Part shown: piece by piece, positions 1 to 5,991 of the stretch
Layout of the letters: every line of letters begins with the position of its first letter
How positions within the stretch are numbered: position 1 is the stretch's first letter
NCBI GenBank assembly: GCA_029932035.1
Contig: JAOZQV010000197.1
Span: 1-6,982, forward strand
Length of the DNA stretch: 6,982 nucleotides
Direction: 5' to 3'
From: Deltaproteobacteria bacterium
GTDB taxonomy: Bacteria; Desulfobacterota; DSM-4660; Desulfatiglandales; Desulfatiglandaceae
Program-made: the position numbers and the translations under genes
Notes under the pieces: generated by a model
What the model saw: the letters and a program-made list of their open reading frames with translations, nothing else
Databases searched by the model: none
Told to the model about the DNA's origin: nothing

Positions 1-30
1 AACCCGTTTGTCTATACGTGTCTCAGGCAT
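1..30 (-). CDS. Possible start of a further downstream gene (partial)
   Basis: An ATG at 28-30 opens ten codons (MPETRIDKRV) that run off the window edge without a stop. A purine-rich GGAGGA stretch lies about 11 bases upstream, which is somewhat far for a Shine-Dalgarno site but usable. The gene would follow the selenoprotein gene after 36 bases, on the same strand, so it could be the next member of the operon. Ten residues are too few to assign a family. A competing ATG at 47-49 closes after eight codons and is not a credible gene. Confidence 0.4.
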   Translation of the reverse strand, partial: MPETRIDKRV

Positions 31-66
31 GCTTTTGTTGCTCCTCCATCTATATAATTATCCTAT

Positions 67-690
67 CTATCTGTCCTTCTTGCTTACACCGTTCGCCGCC
101 ATAAATTTTTCCAGCGTCTCATAGGGCTGTGCACCAACTATTTTATCCTGATTGATCACGAATGTCGGAACGGCCGTAATCCCCCTCGCTTTCGAAATTG
201 CCCAATCCTCATCCACCGGATCCTTAAAGGTCCTTGTCGAAAGAACGATCTCAGCCTCTTCTCGAGGGAGTCCCACCGATACAGTCAAATCTAAAAGCAC
301 CGGAATTTTTGCGATGTTTTTACCATCTACAAAGTATGTCTTAAAGACCGCCATATTAAATGCATCCCCCCTGTTTTTTGATTCGGCCCAGCTCCCCAAT
401 TCCTGGGCAAGACGGCTGTTATAGGTTTTTTTTCTCTCTCCGAAAGGGAGCCCCAGTTCCTCAGCTTTGCTTTTCAACTGTTGCATAATTTGATTTACAT
501 CTACGGGGTAGTTTGCAAAGAGCTTTTCAAGAGAAAGGCCTTCCTCCGGTGTGTCCGGGTGAAGGGGAAAGGCCCGCCACCGCACCGCGATTTCGTATTC
601 GTTTTTGAGCTGATCGATACTCCCGGTAACGAAGTAGCACCACGGTCAGATGTAATCGGAAAATATCTCAAGTGTTAAAGGTATGGGCAT
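67..690 (-). CDS. DsbA/FrnE-like thiol:disulfide oxidoreductase, probable selenoprotein (Sec-Pro-Trp-Cys active site)
   Basis: This is a thioredoxin-fold oxidoreductase of the DsbA/FrnE (2-hydroxychromene-2-carboxylate isomerase-like) family, read as 207 residues with the in-frame TGA at 646-648 decoded as selenocysteine 15. The N-terminus reads MPIPLTLEIFSDYI, then Sec-PWCYF. The family has Cys-Pro-Trp-Cys here, so TGA replaces exactly the N-terminal, nucleophilic Cys; the resolving Cys is C18. The rest is intact: an RWRAFPLHPDTPEEG stretch (37-51), the helical insertion with YNSRLAQELG (90-99), and the cis-Pro loop ITAVPTFVIN (171-180, P175) followed by GAQPYETL. If TGA were a stop, translation would have to begin at the internal GTG at 585, losing the first beta strand and the whole active site. 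The ATG at 690 has AGGGA about nine bases upstream. No signal peptide is seen, so the protein is probably cytoplasmic. It lies 29 bases after the histidine kinase gene and is probably cotranscribed. Its natural substrate is unknown. A point mutation or sequencing error at the Cys codon (TGC to TGA) is the main alternative. Confidence 0.88.
609..648 (-). promoter_or_regulatory. Candidate bacterial SECIS element just after the Sec UGA codon
   Basis: Twenty bases after the UGA (646-648) the minus strand can form a hairpin with apical loop CGGGA (625-621). The upper stem pairs 632-626 with 614-620 (seven positions, one U-U mismatch at 629/617). A small internal loop follows (635-633 against 613-612), then a three-pair lower stem GCU/AGC (638-636 with 609-611). 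Distance from UGA, small loop size and a G in the second loop position match the general pattern of bacterial SECIS elements that recruit SelB. The pairing was done by eye, without energy calculation, and such elements vary widely between species. Confidence 0.6.
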
Positions 691-719
691 ATCTCATCTT
701 CCCTGTGTAACGTTAGTGT

Positions 720-1859
720 TTATTCGCCCAATTGTGTGGGAAGCGATATCTGAAAGGTTGTCCCATCCGTCTCTGTGGAGGTGAAGGAGGCGGTTCCCTT
801 CAGGTATCGCTCGGTCAACAGCTTTATGCTGTAGGTTCCCAGACCCCTTCCCTTCCCCTTGGTTGAAAACGAACGCTGGAACACCTGCAACTGACTGGTC
901 CTGGGCATGTGGCCCTGGTTGTGCACCCATAATTTTACACTGTTTTCTCTTCTCCCGCCGCCAATGGTCACGGTCTCACCGGCGGAAGCGGCCTCAAGAG
1001 CGTTCTTCAGCATGTTGACCAGGACGCGCCTCACCAACGTCCGATCTGTTGAAAACGCCATATCTTCTGTGTCCGGTTGAATAACAATGTGTCGATCCTG
1101 AGATACCTCGTGGTTTTCGTACAGGTCAGAGACTTCTTTCAGTAATTCATTTACATGAATCTTCTCCGGCTCAACGGCGAGATCGCCGGTCTCTGCGACG
1201 CTCAATGCCCGCTGGGTGTTTATTTCTTCAATAAGGGTACTTGCGGCTGTCTCGATCATGTCCATTAATTCTGCTGCCTCCTGAGTATCTTCCTCCTCCT
1301 TCAAGAGCTCTGCCAGACCTCGAACGCCCCCTGCAGTATTTAAGACATCGTGGAAAAAGATCCGTTCAAGGACTCTCCGCCGTTTCTCATGGCTGATGTC
1401 TTGAACCACGAAAAATATGAATTCTTTTCTATCCATATACGGCCCAGCCCATATCCTCAGATCCAGGGACTCCCCGTCGCGGTTGGTGATACGGCACTCT
1501 TTGATATTTTTCTCACCGTCGATGGCGGCAAGAATCGCATTTACCGCACCACAGGTTCTGCAAAATTCTGTGGTGCCACATCCGCCTTCTGTTTCATGGG
1601 CGTGGATACAATTCAGGACTTCTCCGGGTCTGAGCCCGTAAAACTCTTCAGGGCGTTTCCTCCCAACCAGATCCAAAAGTGCTTGATTGGCAAAAACGAT
1701 CTGACGATGCTTGTTGAGCGCTAAAAAAATGTTTGGGAGCGCATCGGAAAATCCCTTTAAGTAATGTAGTTTGGAAAAGAAAACGGACTGTGCTTGAATT
1801 TCTTCGGAAGAAGCCCTTTCGGCGGGCGCATACTGCGTGGGGATGGCTGACGATTCCAT
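720..1859 (-). CDS. PAS-domain sensor histidine kinase with Cys cluster in the PAS domain
   Basis: This is a 379-residue soluble sensor kinase. No transmembrane segment is seen, so it should sense a cytoplasmic signal. A PAS domain spans roughly 35-155 and carries an inserted Cys/His cluster: C84, H86, H88, C94, C100 and C103, in the pattern C-x-H-x-H-x5-C-x5-C-x2-C. This could bind a metal, an Fe-S cluster or react with thiols; the ligand is not known. The phosphoacceptor is H170 in FFHDVLNTAGG. The ATPase domain has the N-box NMLKNALEA (282-290) and a G-box GRGLGTYSIKLL (337-348). The usual DxGxG box is replaced by VHNQGHMP (312-319), a variant I believe is common in related deltaproteobacterial kinases. 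The start is firm: AGGAGGT (1864-1870) lies four bases before ATG. No response regulator is present, so its partner is elsewhere. The selenoprotein gene follows 29 bases after the stop, suggesting cotranscription. Confidence 0.9.
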   Translation of the reverse strand: MESSAIPTQYAPAERASSEEIQAQSVFFSKLHYLKGFSDALPNIFLALNKHRQIVFANQALLDLVGRKRPEEFYGLRPGEVLNCIHAHETEGGCGTTEFCRTCGAVNAILAAIDGEKNIKECRITNRDGESLDLRIWAGPYMDRKEFIFFVVQDISHEKRRRVLERIFFHDVLNTAGGVRGLAELLKEEEDTQEAAELMDMIETAASTLIEEINTQRALSVAETGDLAVEPEKIHVNELLKEVSDLYENHEVSQDRHIVIQPDTEDMAFSTDRTLVRRVLVNMLKNALEAASAGETVTIGGGRRENSVKLWVHNQGHMPRTSQLQVFQRSFSTKGKGRGLGTYSIKLLTERYLKGTASFTSTETDGTTFQISLPTQLGE

Positions 1860-1941
1860 TTAGACCTCCTTGAGTTTTTGTCCCCGGTCCGTCAGAAACG
1901 ACCTTCGCGCCTGACTTCGCATGAGGGTCCCGATCTCTTTC

Positions 1942-2580
1942 TTAAAGGAAATCGGTAATGTAAGGGTTTGTCTCCTGTTCACGGGCTAATGTTGAAACAG
2001 GCGCGTCGCCATAATCGTGTCCCGGCCAGACCCGGGTTTCGGGCGGCAGGGTAAGAAGCTTTTTGAGAGAGCCGAGCAGGATGTCAAGAGAGCCACCCTT
2101 AAGGTCGGTCCTGCCAACCGCCCCCACAAAGAGTGTATCCCCTGTGAAGAGGTTTCCCTCTCCATAGAGGCAGACGGAACCGGGTGTGTGACCCGGTGTA
2201 TGAATTACCTTCAGACCGGTCTCCCCGATTTTCATGAAATCTCCGTCATTGACCAGTATATGCGCCTCTGGCGAAGGTCTCTTGCCCATTACCATGCTGA
2301 AGGCCCGGTTCAGTCCCCTGAGGATCTCGTTAGCGTCCTCCTGGTGTACCACCAGATCGGCCCCGGTTTTTGACAAAACTGCCCGGTTACCACAGGTATG
2401 ATCTGCGTGGCCGTGGGTGTTGACGACGTATTTGATCCTGAGCCCCATACCAGTCGCTTTAGAAATGATTTTGTTCTCGCTGCCGCCCGGATCAATTATC
2501 AGACCCTCTTTTTCCTTTTCACAGCCCACAATATATGAAAAGACCGCCATGGGCCCCACCAGCATCTGTTCCACAAGCAT
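1942..2580 (-). CDS. Metallo-beta-lactamase-fold hydrolase, glyoxalase II-like
   Basis: This 212-residue protein is a small cytoplasmic MBL-fold hydrolase of the glyoxalase II/YcbL-like type. The dinuclear metal site is complete: THGHADH at 55-61 (H56, H58, D60, H61), HTPGHTPGS at 127-135 (H131), GDTLF with D148, and PGHDYG with H188. The length matches the short members of the family, which lack the C-terminal helical domain of true glyoxalase II. The substrate may be a thioester or glutathione-like conjugate, but the sequence does not decide this. The start at ATG 2580 is supported by GGGAGA (2586-2591), five bases upstream, and by a strong promoter immediately before it. It is the first gene of the group that continues to the kinase and the selenoprotein. 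The 82-base gap after it holds no clear terminator. Confidence 0.92.
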   Translation of the reverse strand: MLVEQMLVGPMAVFSYIVGCEKEKEGLIIDPGGSENKIISKATGMGLRIKYVVNTHGHADHTCGNRAVLSKTGADLVVHQEDANEILRGLNRAFSMVMGKRPSPEAHILVNDGDFMKIGETGLKVIHTPGHTPGSVCLYGEGNLFTGDTLFVGAVGRTDLKGGSLDILLGSLKKLLTLPPETRVWPGHDYGDAPVSTLAREQETNPYITDFL

Positions 2581-2603
2581 GGTTGTCTCCCTTTTATTTT
2601 GAA

Positions 2604-2633
2604 ATTATAGCCATTTTTGAGGAGAGGCGTCAA
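2604..2633 (-). promoter_or_regulatory. Sigma70-type promoter for the metallo-hydrolase/kinase/selenoprotein group
   Basis: On the minus strand a -35 box TTGACG (2628-2633) and a perfect -10 box TATAAT (2604-2609) are separated by 18 bases. Transcription should begin near 2597, leaving a leader of about 17 bases that contains the Shine-Dalgarno site of the metallo-hydrolase gene. The -35 box begins one base after the stop codon of the upstream crotonase gene, so this marks a new transcription unit even though the genes are close. No promoter of similar quality was seen in the 82- and 29-base gaps downstream. Confidence 0.75.
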
Positions 2634-2634
2634 G

Positions 2635-3468
2635 TCACAGACCGACATCGGGTGTGTTCTTTGCCACACTGAGCTTCCAATCGGGTTCACGTTTTTCCAA
2701 GAATGAGGCCACACCTTCCTGAGCGTCCGCCTGGGAAGAGGTCCACCCGAACATGCGCGACTCCTTAGCGCCCAGTTCAGCAAAGGATGCGTTTAACCCT
2801 CTCCAGAGCAAACGCTTTGAAATCGCCACGGAAACCGGAGCGGCACTTAGCACTTCGCGGGCCCGTTCTAAGGTTGCTTCAAGCACCCGGCCGGCTGGCA
2901 AAGCAGCGCTTGCCAATCCCAGGCCAACGAGTTCGCGGCCGCGGATCATTCGACCGGTGAACAAAAGGTCAGCCGCATTTGACAGACCTGCTATCTGGGG
3001 CACGATTTTGTGCGACCATAGTTCCGGAAGCACACCGCGCCGTACGAATGCAAACTGCACTTTGGCGTCTTCGGCCACGATCCGAACGTCACAGGTCATT
3101 GGGTAGGTAATACCGACGCCGATAGCGTGCCCGTTGATCGCTGCGAACACGGGTTTGCGAATCTGCCATGGGAAGGGACCGGCATAACCTTGGTATCGGC
3201 GCTCTTTCTCTCTCAGAACATCATCTTTTTCCCTTGAAAATTTATCAAAAGTCTCGTCGCCCGACGACAGATCAGACCCCGCACAGAAGGCGCGACCGGC
3301 ACCGGTTACCACAACGGCACGAATTTGATCATCTTCGTCACAGCTCAGCATGGCATGGCCGAGCTCCGCCGACATGGTGTGGTTCCAGGCGTTTAAGCGA
3401 TCCGGACGGTTTAATGTTATGGTTGCGATACGATTTTCAACTTCGAAAAGAATCGTCTCATAATTCAT
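2635..3468 (-). CDS. Crotonase-fold acyl-CoA enzyme, probably enoyl-CoA isomerase-like
   Basis: A 277-residue member of the enoyl-CoA hydratase/isomerase superfamily. The N-terminal half has the CoA-binding and oxyanion-hole features: LNRPDRLNAWN (19-29), AGRAFCAGSDLS (57-68) and INGHAIGVG (111-119). By hand alignment with mitochondrial enoyl-CoA hydratase, the two hydratase glutamates (E144 and E164 there) fall on T121 and F141 here. Instead E149 lies in RRGVLPELW, a position where delta3,delta2-enoyl-CoA isomerases carry their catalytic Glu (a PEG motif). Isomerase activity is therefore more likely than hydration; another crotonase reaction is possible. The start is placed at ATG 3468, with AGGGAG (3475-3480) six bases upstream; the frame stays open to 3585 but that extension has no ribosome site and does not resemble the family. 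It follows the reductase/Fe-S pair after a 201-base gap. Confidence 0.88.
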   Translation of the reverse strand: MNYETILFEVENRIATITLNRPDRLNAWNHTMSAELGHAMLSCDEDDQIRAVVVTGAGRAFCAGSDLSSGDETFDKFSREKDDVLREKERRYQGYAGPFPWQIRKPVFAAINGHAIGVGITYPMTCDVRIVAEDAKVQFAFVRRGVLPELWSHKIVPQIAGLSNAADLLFTGRMIRGRELVGLGLASAALPAGRVLEATLERAREVLSAAPVSVAISKRLLWRGLNASFAELGAKESRMFGWTSSQADAQEGVASFLEKREPDWKLSVAKNTPDVGL

Positions 3469-3669
3469 ATTTATCTCCCTGGGTAATTGCGAATGGTTGT
3501 AATCCGTTGGCCTTGAGGCATTCCTACAGATCCTGACGTTTTTGACTGCCTGCAAGGATTTGCGCCACCCCGTCATATCGTGCAAGGGAAAGGGATCATA
3601 TTTACTCTTGACTCTTGTTTATTGATAAAGTGTTCAGTTGTCAGCGGGTGGCGTTATGATTTGTTGATT
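3469..3669. other. Intergenic region between Fe-S protein and crotonase genes
   Basis: No gene is supported in these 201 bases. They hold a tandem 7-base repeat ACTCTTG (3604-3610 and 3611-3617, plus strand) next to an AT-rich palindrome TTTAT-TG-ATAAA (3618-3629). This may be part of a regulatory region for the crotonase gene. A TATGAT hexamer on the minus strand, just downstream of the repeats, has no convincing -35 partner. I see no clear rho-independent terminator for the Fe-S gene. Confidence 0.4.
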
Positions 3670-4737
3670 TCAAGCAATGCCCCTTCTCTCAGCCATGAAT
3701 GCCATTTGCCCTGCGGCATTGGCAGGGGGCGTGCGGCGCAGAGCTTCAGGTTTCGGGGTCAATTGAATGGCCTCCTCCGGGCAGGCTGCTACGCAGAGGC
3801 CACACCCTATGCATCGGTCCAGGTTGATTTCGGCCAATTCATCCTCATTCATTCTAATGGCTTCCATCTGGCACCTTTCCAGACAGGTTTCACAGCTGCT
3901 GCATTCATCCTGATCCACCACAGCGAAATAGTTGGAAAAGACCATTTCCGCGGGTTTGGGGTGCCTGTTCAGGGAACTCAGGACGCCGCAGCAGTCACTG
4001 CAGCAGTTACACATCCCTCCCGGATTCACGGCCGTAGCCGGCTGGGTAACCAGGCCGGCCTCCTGGGCTTCAGTCAGTATCCTTATTGCCTCATCCGCCC
4101 CTATCTCACGTCCCATACCTTTGTCCACATAGTACTGACCCATGGACCCGAACATAAAACAGGCCTCAAGCGGTTTGCCGCAGCCCTGGTCAATTAGCAG
4201 TTTCTGCTTTCTGCAGATGCAGTCGGTAACCACGATCTTGCCGGCTTTTCTGAGTATCTCGCTCGCGTCCTCGTATGCAGCCACATTGTGCAGGACCTCT
4301 ATTGTGCGCTGAACAGGGACCGTACGCAAAAAAGCGGCCGCCCCACTGGATATGGCGTTATGGAATCCCTCCTGTATGTATTTCTCCACCAGGCCGGCCA
4401 TACGGCGGCTCAGATTTGCTATCTGAAACTCGAACAGGCCGTGTACAAACGGAATTGCCCCGTATTTGACCATATTCCCTTTCTTCAAACGAAACACGAG
4501 CCCCTTTTTGTACATGCTGCTCAGTTGTGCGGCAACTTCATCGGACGGCCTGCCTATACGACGAGCCACATCTTCCGGTGTCTCGAGCTTCTGTGAAAGA
4601 TTCAGGAACATCCCGACATCTTCTTCAGTGAAAAGCTCTTTCAAGATCTCCATCTCAATACCGGAATCCGTGGCTGGAAAGCCCAGCGAATATCCATCCA
4701 GCCGCTTCTGTAATTCCCTGAAAATATCGTCTGCCAT
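3670..4737 (-). CDS. Ferredoxin-like protein with winged-helix-like N-terminus, extra Cys cluster and two 4Fe-4S motifs
   Basis: A 355-residue cytoplasmic iron-sulfur protein. Residues about 45-90 resemble a small winged-helix segment (TPEDVARRIGRPSDEVAAQL, then MYKKGLVFRL). A middle region carries C173, C175 (DCICRKQ), C186 and C193 (LEACFMFG), then a dense group C243, C245, C246, C249 and C250. The C-terminus has two classic 4Fe-4S motifs: C279-x2-C282-x2-C285-x3-C289 and C309-x2-C312-x2-C315-x3-C319. It is most likely an electron carrier, and the middle cysteines may hold another metal centre. The family seems familiar from deltaproteobacterial genomes, but I know no defined function. The start at ATG 4737 is chosen because GGAGG (4743-4747) lies five bases before it; the frame continues upstream to 4818 through the reductase gene. 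It lies 26 bases after the reductase stop, so it may pass electrons to or from that enzyme. Confidence 0.87.
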   Translation of the reverse strand: MADDIFRELQKRLDGYSLGFPATDSGIEMEILKELFTEEDVGMFLNLSQKLETPEDVARRIGRPSDEVAAQLSSMYKKGLVFRLKKGNMVKYGAIPFVHGLFEFQIANLSRRMAGLVEKYIQEGFHNAISSGAAAFLRTVPVQRTIEVLHNVAAYEDASEILRKAGKIVVTDCICRKQKLLIDQGCGKPLEACFMFGSMGQYYVDKGMGREIGADEAIRILTEAQEAGLVTQPATAVNPGGMCNCCSDCCGVLSSLNRHPKPAEMVFSNYFAVVDQDECSSCETCLERCQMEAIRMNEDELAEINLDRCIGCGLCVAACPEEAIQLTPKPEALRRTPPANAAGQMAFMAERRGIA

Positions 4738-4763
4738 TTTATCCTCCATAAAAAGGTTCATGA

Positions 4764-5909
4764 CTACTCTTGATTTCCGATTTTCAATTTGTTCTTCTCC
4801 TTCGCCTCTTGCATACACTGCACTGGGTTCCCCTGAAAAATCGTGTCAAGGCATTGATTGCAAGAGATACAGGCCGGGCTGTAATTGCTATCTTTCCTCC
4901 ATTTGTTCACGATGAAGGGTTCTCTTATGAAAGGACGACACAATGAGACAAAATCCGCCTCGCTTCCCTCAACAACCTCTTCCATGAGGGCAAATGTCCT
5001 CAGGCCGCCTACCATCATGACCGGTACATCCACCTTCCCTTTTATCTCTTTGCACCATCCTCGAAAATAGGCTTCACGCTCGGGTCGGTTTAATTTGGTT
5101 TTGAACTCGGTCCCCTCGTACCTCTTACCCCTCAGTCCTGAACTGATCTCGAGGGCATCAAATCCCCATTCGGCGAGATACCGGGCCGCCAATACCCCCT
5201 CACGAAACTCAAGCCCACCGGGAAAGCCATCCTGGACCCCGATTTTAATATGCACAGGGTAGTTTTCTCCTGCCTTCGCTCTGATATCTTTGAGTATTTC
5301 GTGGTGGAGGCGTAAACGGTTTTCCAGATGCCCCCCCCACTGATCGTTTCGACGATTCAGGTACGGAGAAAGAAACTGGCTAAGCAGGTAAGCGTGTGCC
5401 CCGTGCACCTGGACAGCATCAAAACCGGCCTCTCTCACCCTTCTTGCTGCATCTCCGAATGCGCTGACCACTTCAGAGATTTCCTCCCGGGTCATGGACC
5501 GGTATGGTCTTTTAAAGTACGGGTCATCATGGACAAACGAAGGACCTATGGCCTCAAGGTTTTTGGCCTTTAGAAATCTTGCGCTTTCTCTGCCGGCGTG
5601 GAACAGCTGGATTGCGATTTTAGCCCCCAAATTATGTACGGTGTCGGAGAGCTTTTTGAGGCCTGTGATACAGTGGTCGCTCGCCACTGAATTCTGGATC
5701 GGAGAAGTTTGACCGGAATCGTGAACATGGGCAATACCTGTAACGATAAGCGCCGCCCCGCCCCTTGCAAGGTCTTCAAAAAATTGGATCTGTTTGTCAG
5801 TCACCTGGCCCGTATGATCTGCGTAACCGTCATAGGTTGCCGACCTGACAAAGCGGTTCTTCAGTTCCATCCCCTTTATGACCATCGGTTCGAACAGAAC
5901 GCTCATCAT
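4764..5909 (-). CDS. NADH:flavin oxidoreductase, Old Yellow Enzyme / 2,4-dienoyl-CoA reductase type, with Fe-S cysteine motif
   Basis: This 381-residue protein is a TIM-barrel FMN reductase of the Old Yellow Enzyme family. Visible family features are KNRFVRSATYDGYAD (17-31), QLFHAGRES (101-109), the H169/H172 pair in VHGAHAYLLSQFLSPYLNRR, and a C-terminal phosphate-binding region MMVGGLRT (298-305) and DFVSLCRPFIREP (319-331). After the barrel comes C347-x2-C350-x2-C353-x11-C365, like the 4Fe-4S motif of FadH-type 2,4-dienoyl-CoA reductases. The FAD/NAD(P)-binding half of those roughly 670-residue enzymes is absent, so electrons would have to come from a partner, possibly the Fe-S protein encoded 26 bases downstream. 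Substrate is not certain; enoate reductase or dienoyl-CoA reductase activity is plausible. Two adjacent ATGs (5909 and 5906) are possible starts; AAGGG (5914-5918) is better spaced for the second. Confidence 0.92.
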   Translation of the reverse strand: MMSVLFEPMVIKGMELKNRFVRSATYDGYADHTGQVTDKQIQFFEDLARGGAALIVTGIAHVHDSGQTSPIQNSVASDHCITGLKKLSDTVHNLGAKIAIQLFHAGRESARFLKAKNLEAIGPSFVHDDPYFKRPYRSMTREEISEVVSAFGDAARRVREAGFDAVQVHGAHAYLLSQFLSPYLNRRNDQWGGHLENRLRLHHEILKDIRAKAGENYPVHIKIGVQDGFPGGLEFREGVLAARYLAEWGFDALEISSGLRGKRYEGTEFKTKLNRPEREAYFRGWCKEIKGKVDVPVMMVGGLRTFALMEEVVEGSEADFVSLCRPFIREPFIVNKWRKDSNYSPACISCNQCLDTIFQGNPVQCMQEAKEKNKLKIGNQE

Positions 5910-5934
5910 CCATCCCTTTCAGTTTTAGTAGCTA

Positions 5935-5952
5935 TCCACTTTTTTAAGTGGA
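5935..5952. repeat. Perfect 7-bp inverted repeat upstream of the flavin oxidoreductase gene
   Basis: TCCACTT (5935-5941) and AAGTGGA (5946-5952) form a perfect inverted repeat around TTTT, in the 82-base gap between the S1-like gene and the reductase gene. No T-tract follows on the minus strand, so it is not a typical rho-independent terminator. It lies about 26 bases upstream of the reductase start and could be an operator or a leader hairpin. No clear promoter hexamers were recognised around it. Confidence 0.45.
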
Positions 5953-5991
5953 AAGATCCTTCCCCCGGTCACCTTAGCGCCCTTGTTATCA

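Noticed and set aside
67..585. A 172-residue DsbA-like protein starting at the GTG at 585.
   Set aside because: It lacks the first strand and active site of the fold; the same frame extends through an in-frame TGA at the active-site Cys to a better start at 690.
1860..1922. A 20-codon minus-strand ORF that ends with TAA directly before the kinase ATG.
   Set aside because: It has only a weak ribosome site and no recognisable sequence, and its end coincides with the kinase Shine-Dalgarno region. It could be a leader peptide but nothing supports that.
2635..2637. The TGA ending the crotonase gene as a second selenocysteine codon.
   Set aside because: The protein already has full family length, the readthrough would add only about nine residues, and no redox motif surrounds it.
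3551..3567. A sigma54-like element TGGC-N8-TTGCA on the minus strand before the crotonase gene.
   Set aside because: The GG to GC spacing is 11 bases instead of the strict 10, and no activator site was seen.
3670..3672. The TGA ending the Fe-S protein gene as a selenocysteine codon.
   Set aside because: Readthrough would add about a dozen residues without Cys or a redox motif before the next stop.
3580..4197. A 205-codon plus-strand ORF.
   Set aside because: It lies antisense to the Fe-S protein gene, whose cysteine motifs leave no doubt about the coding strand; its translation resembles no protein family.
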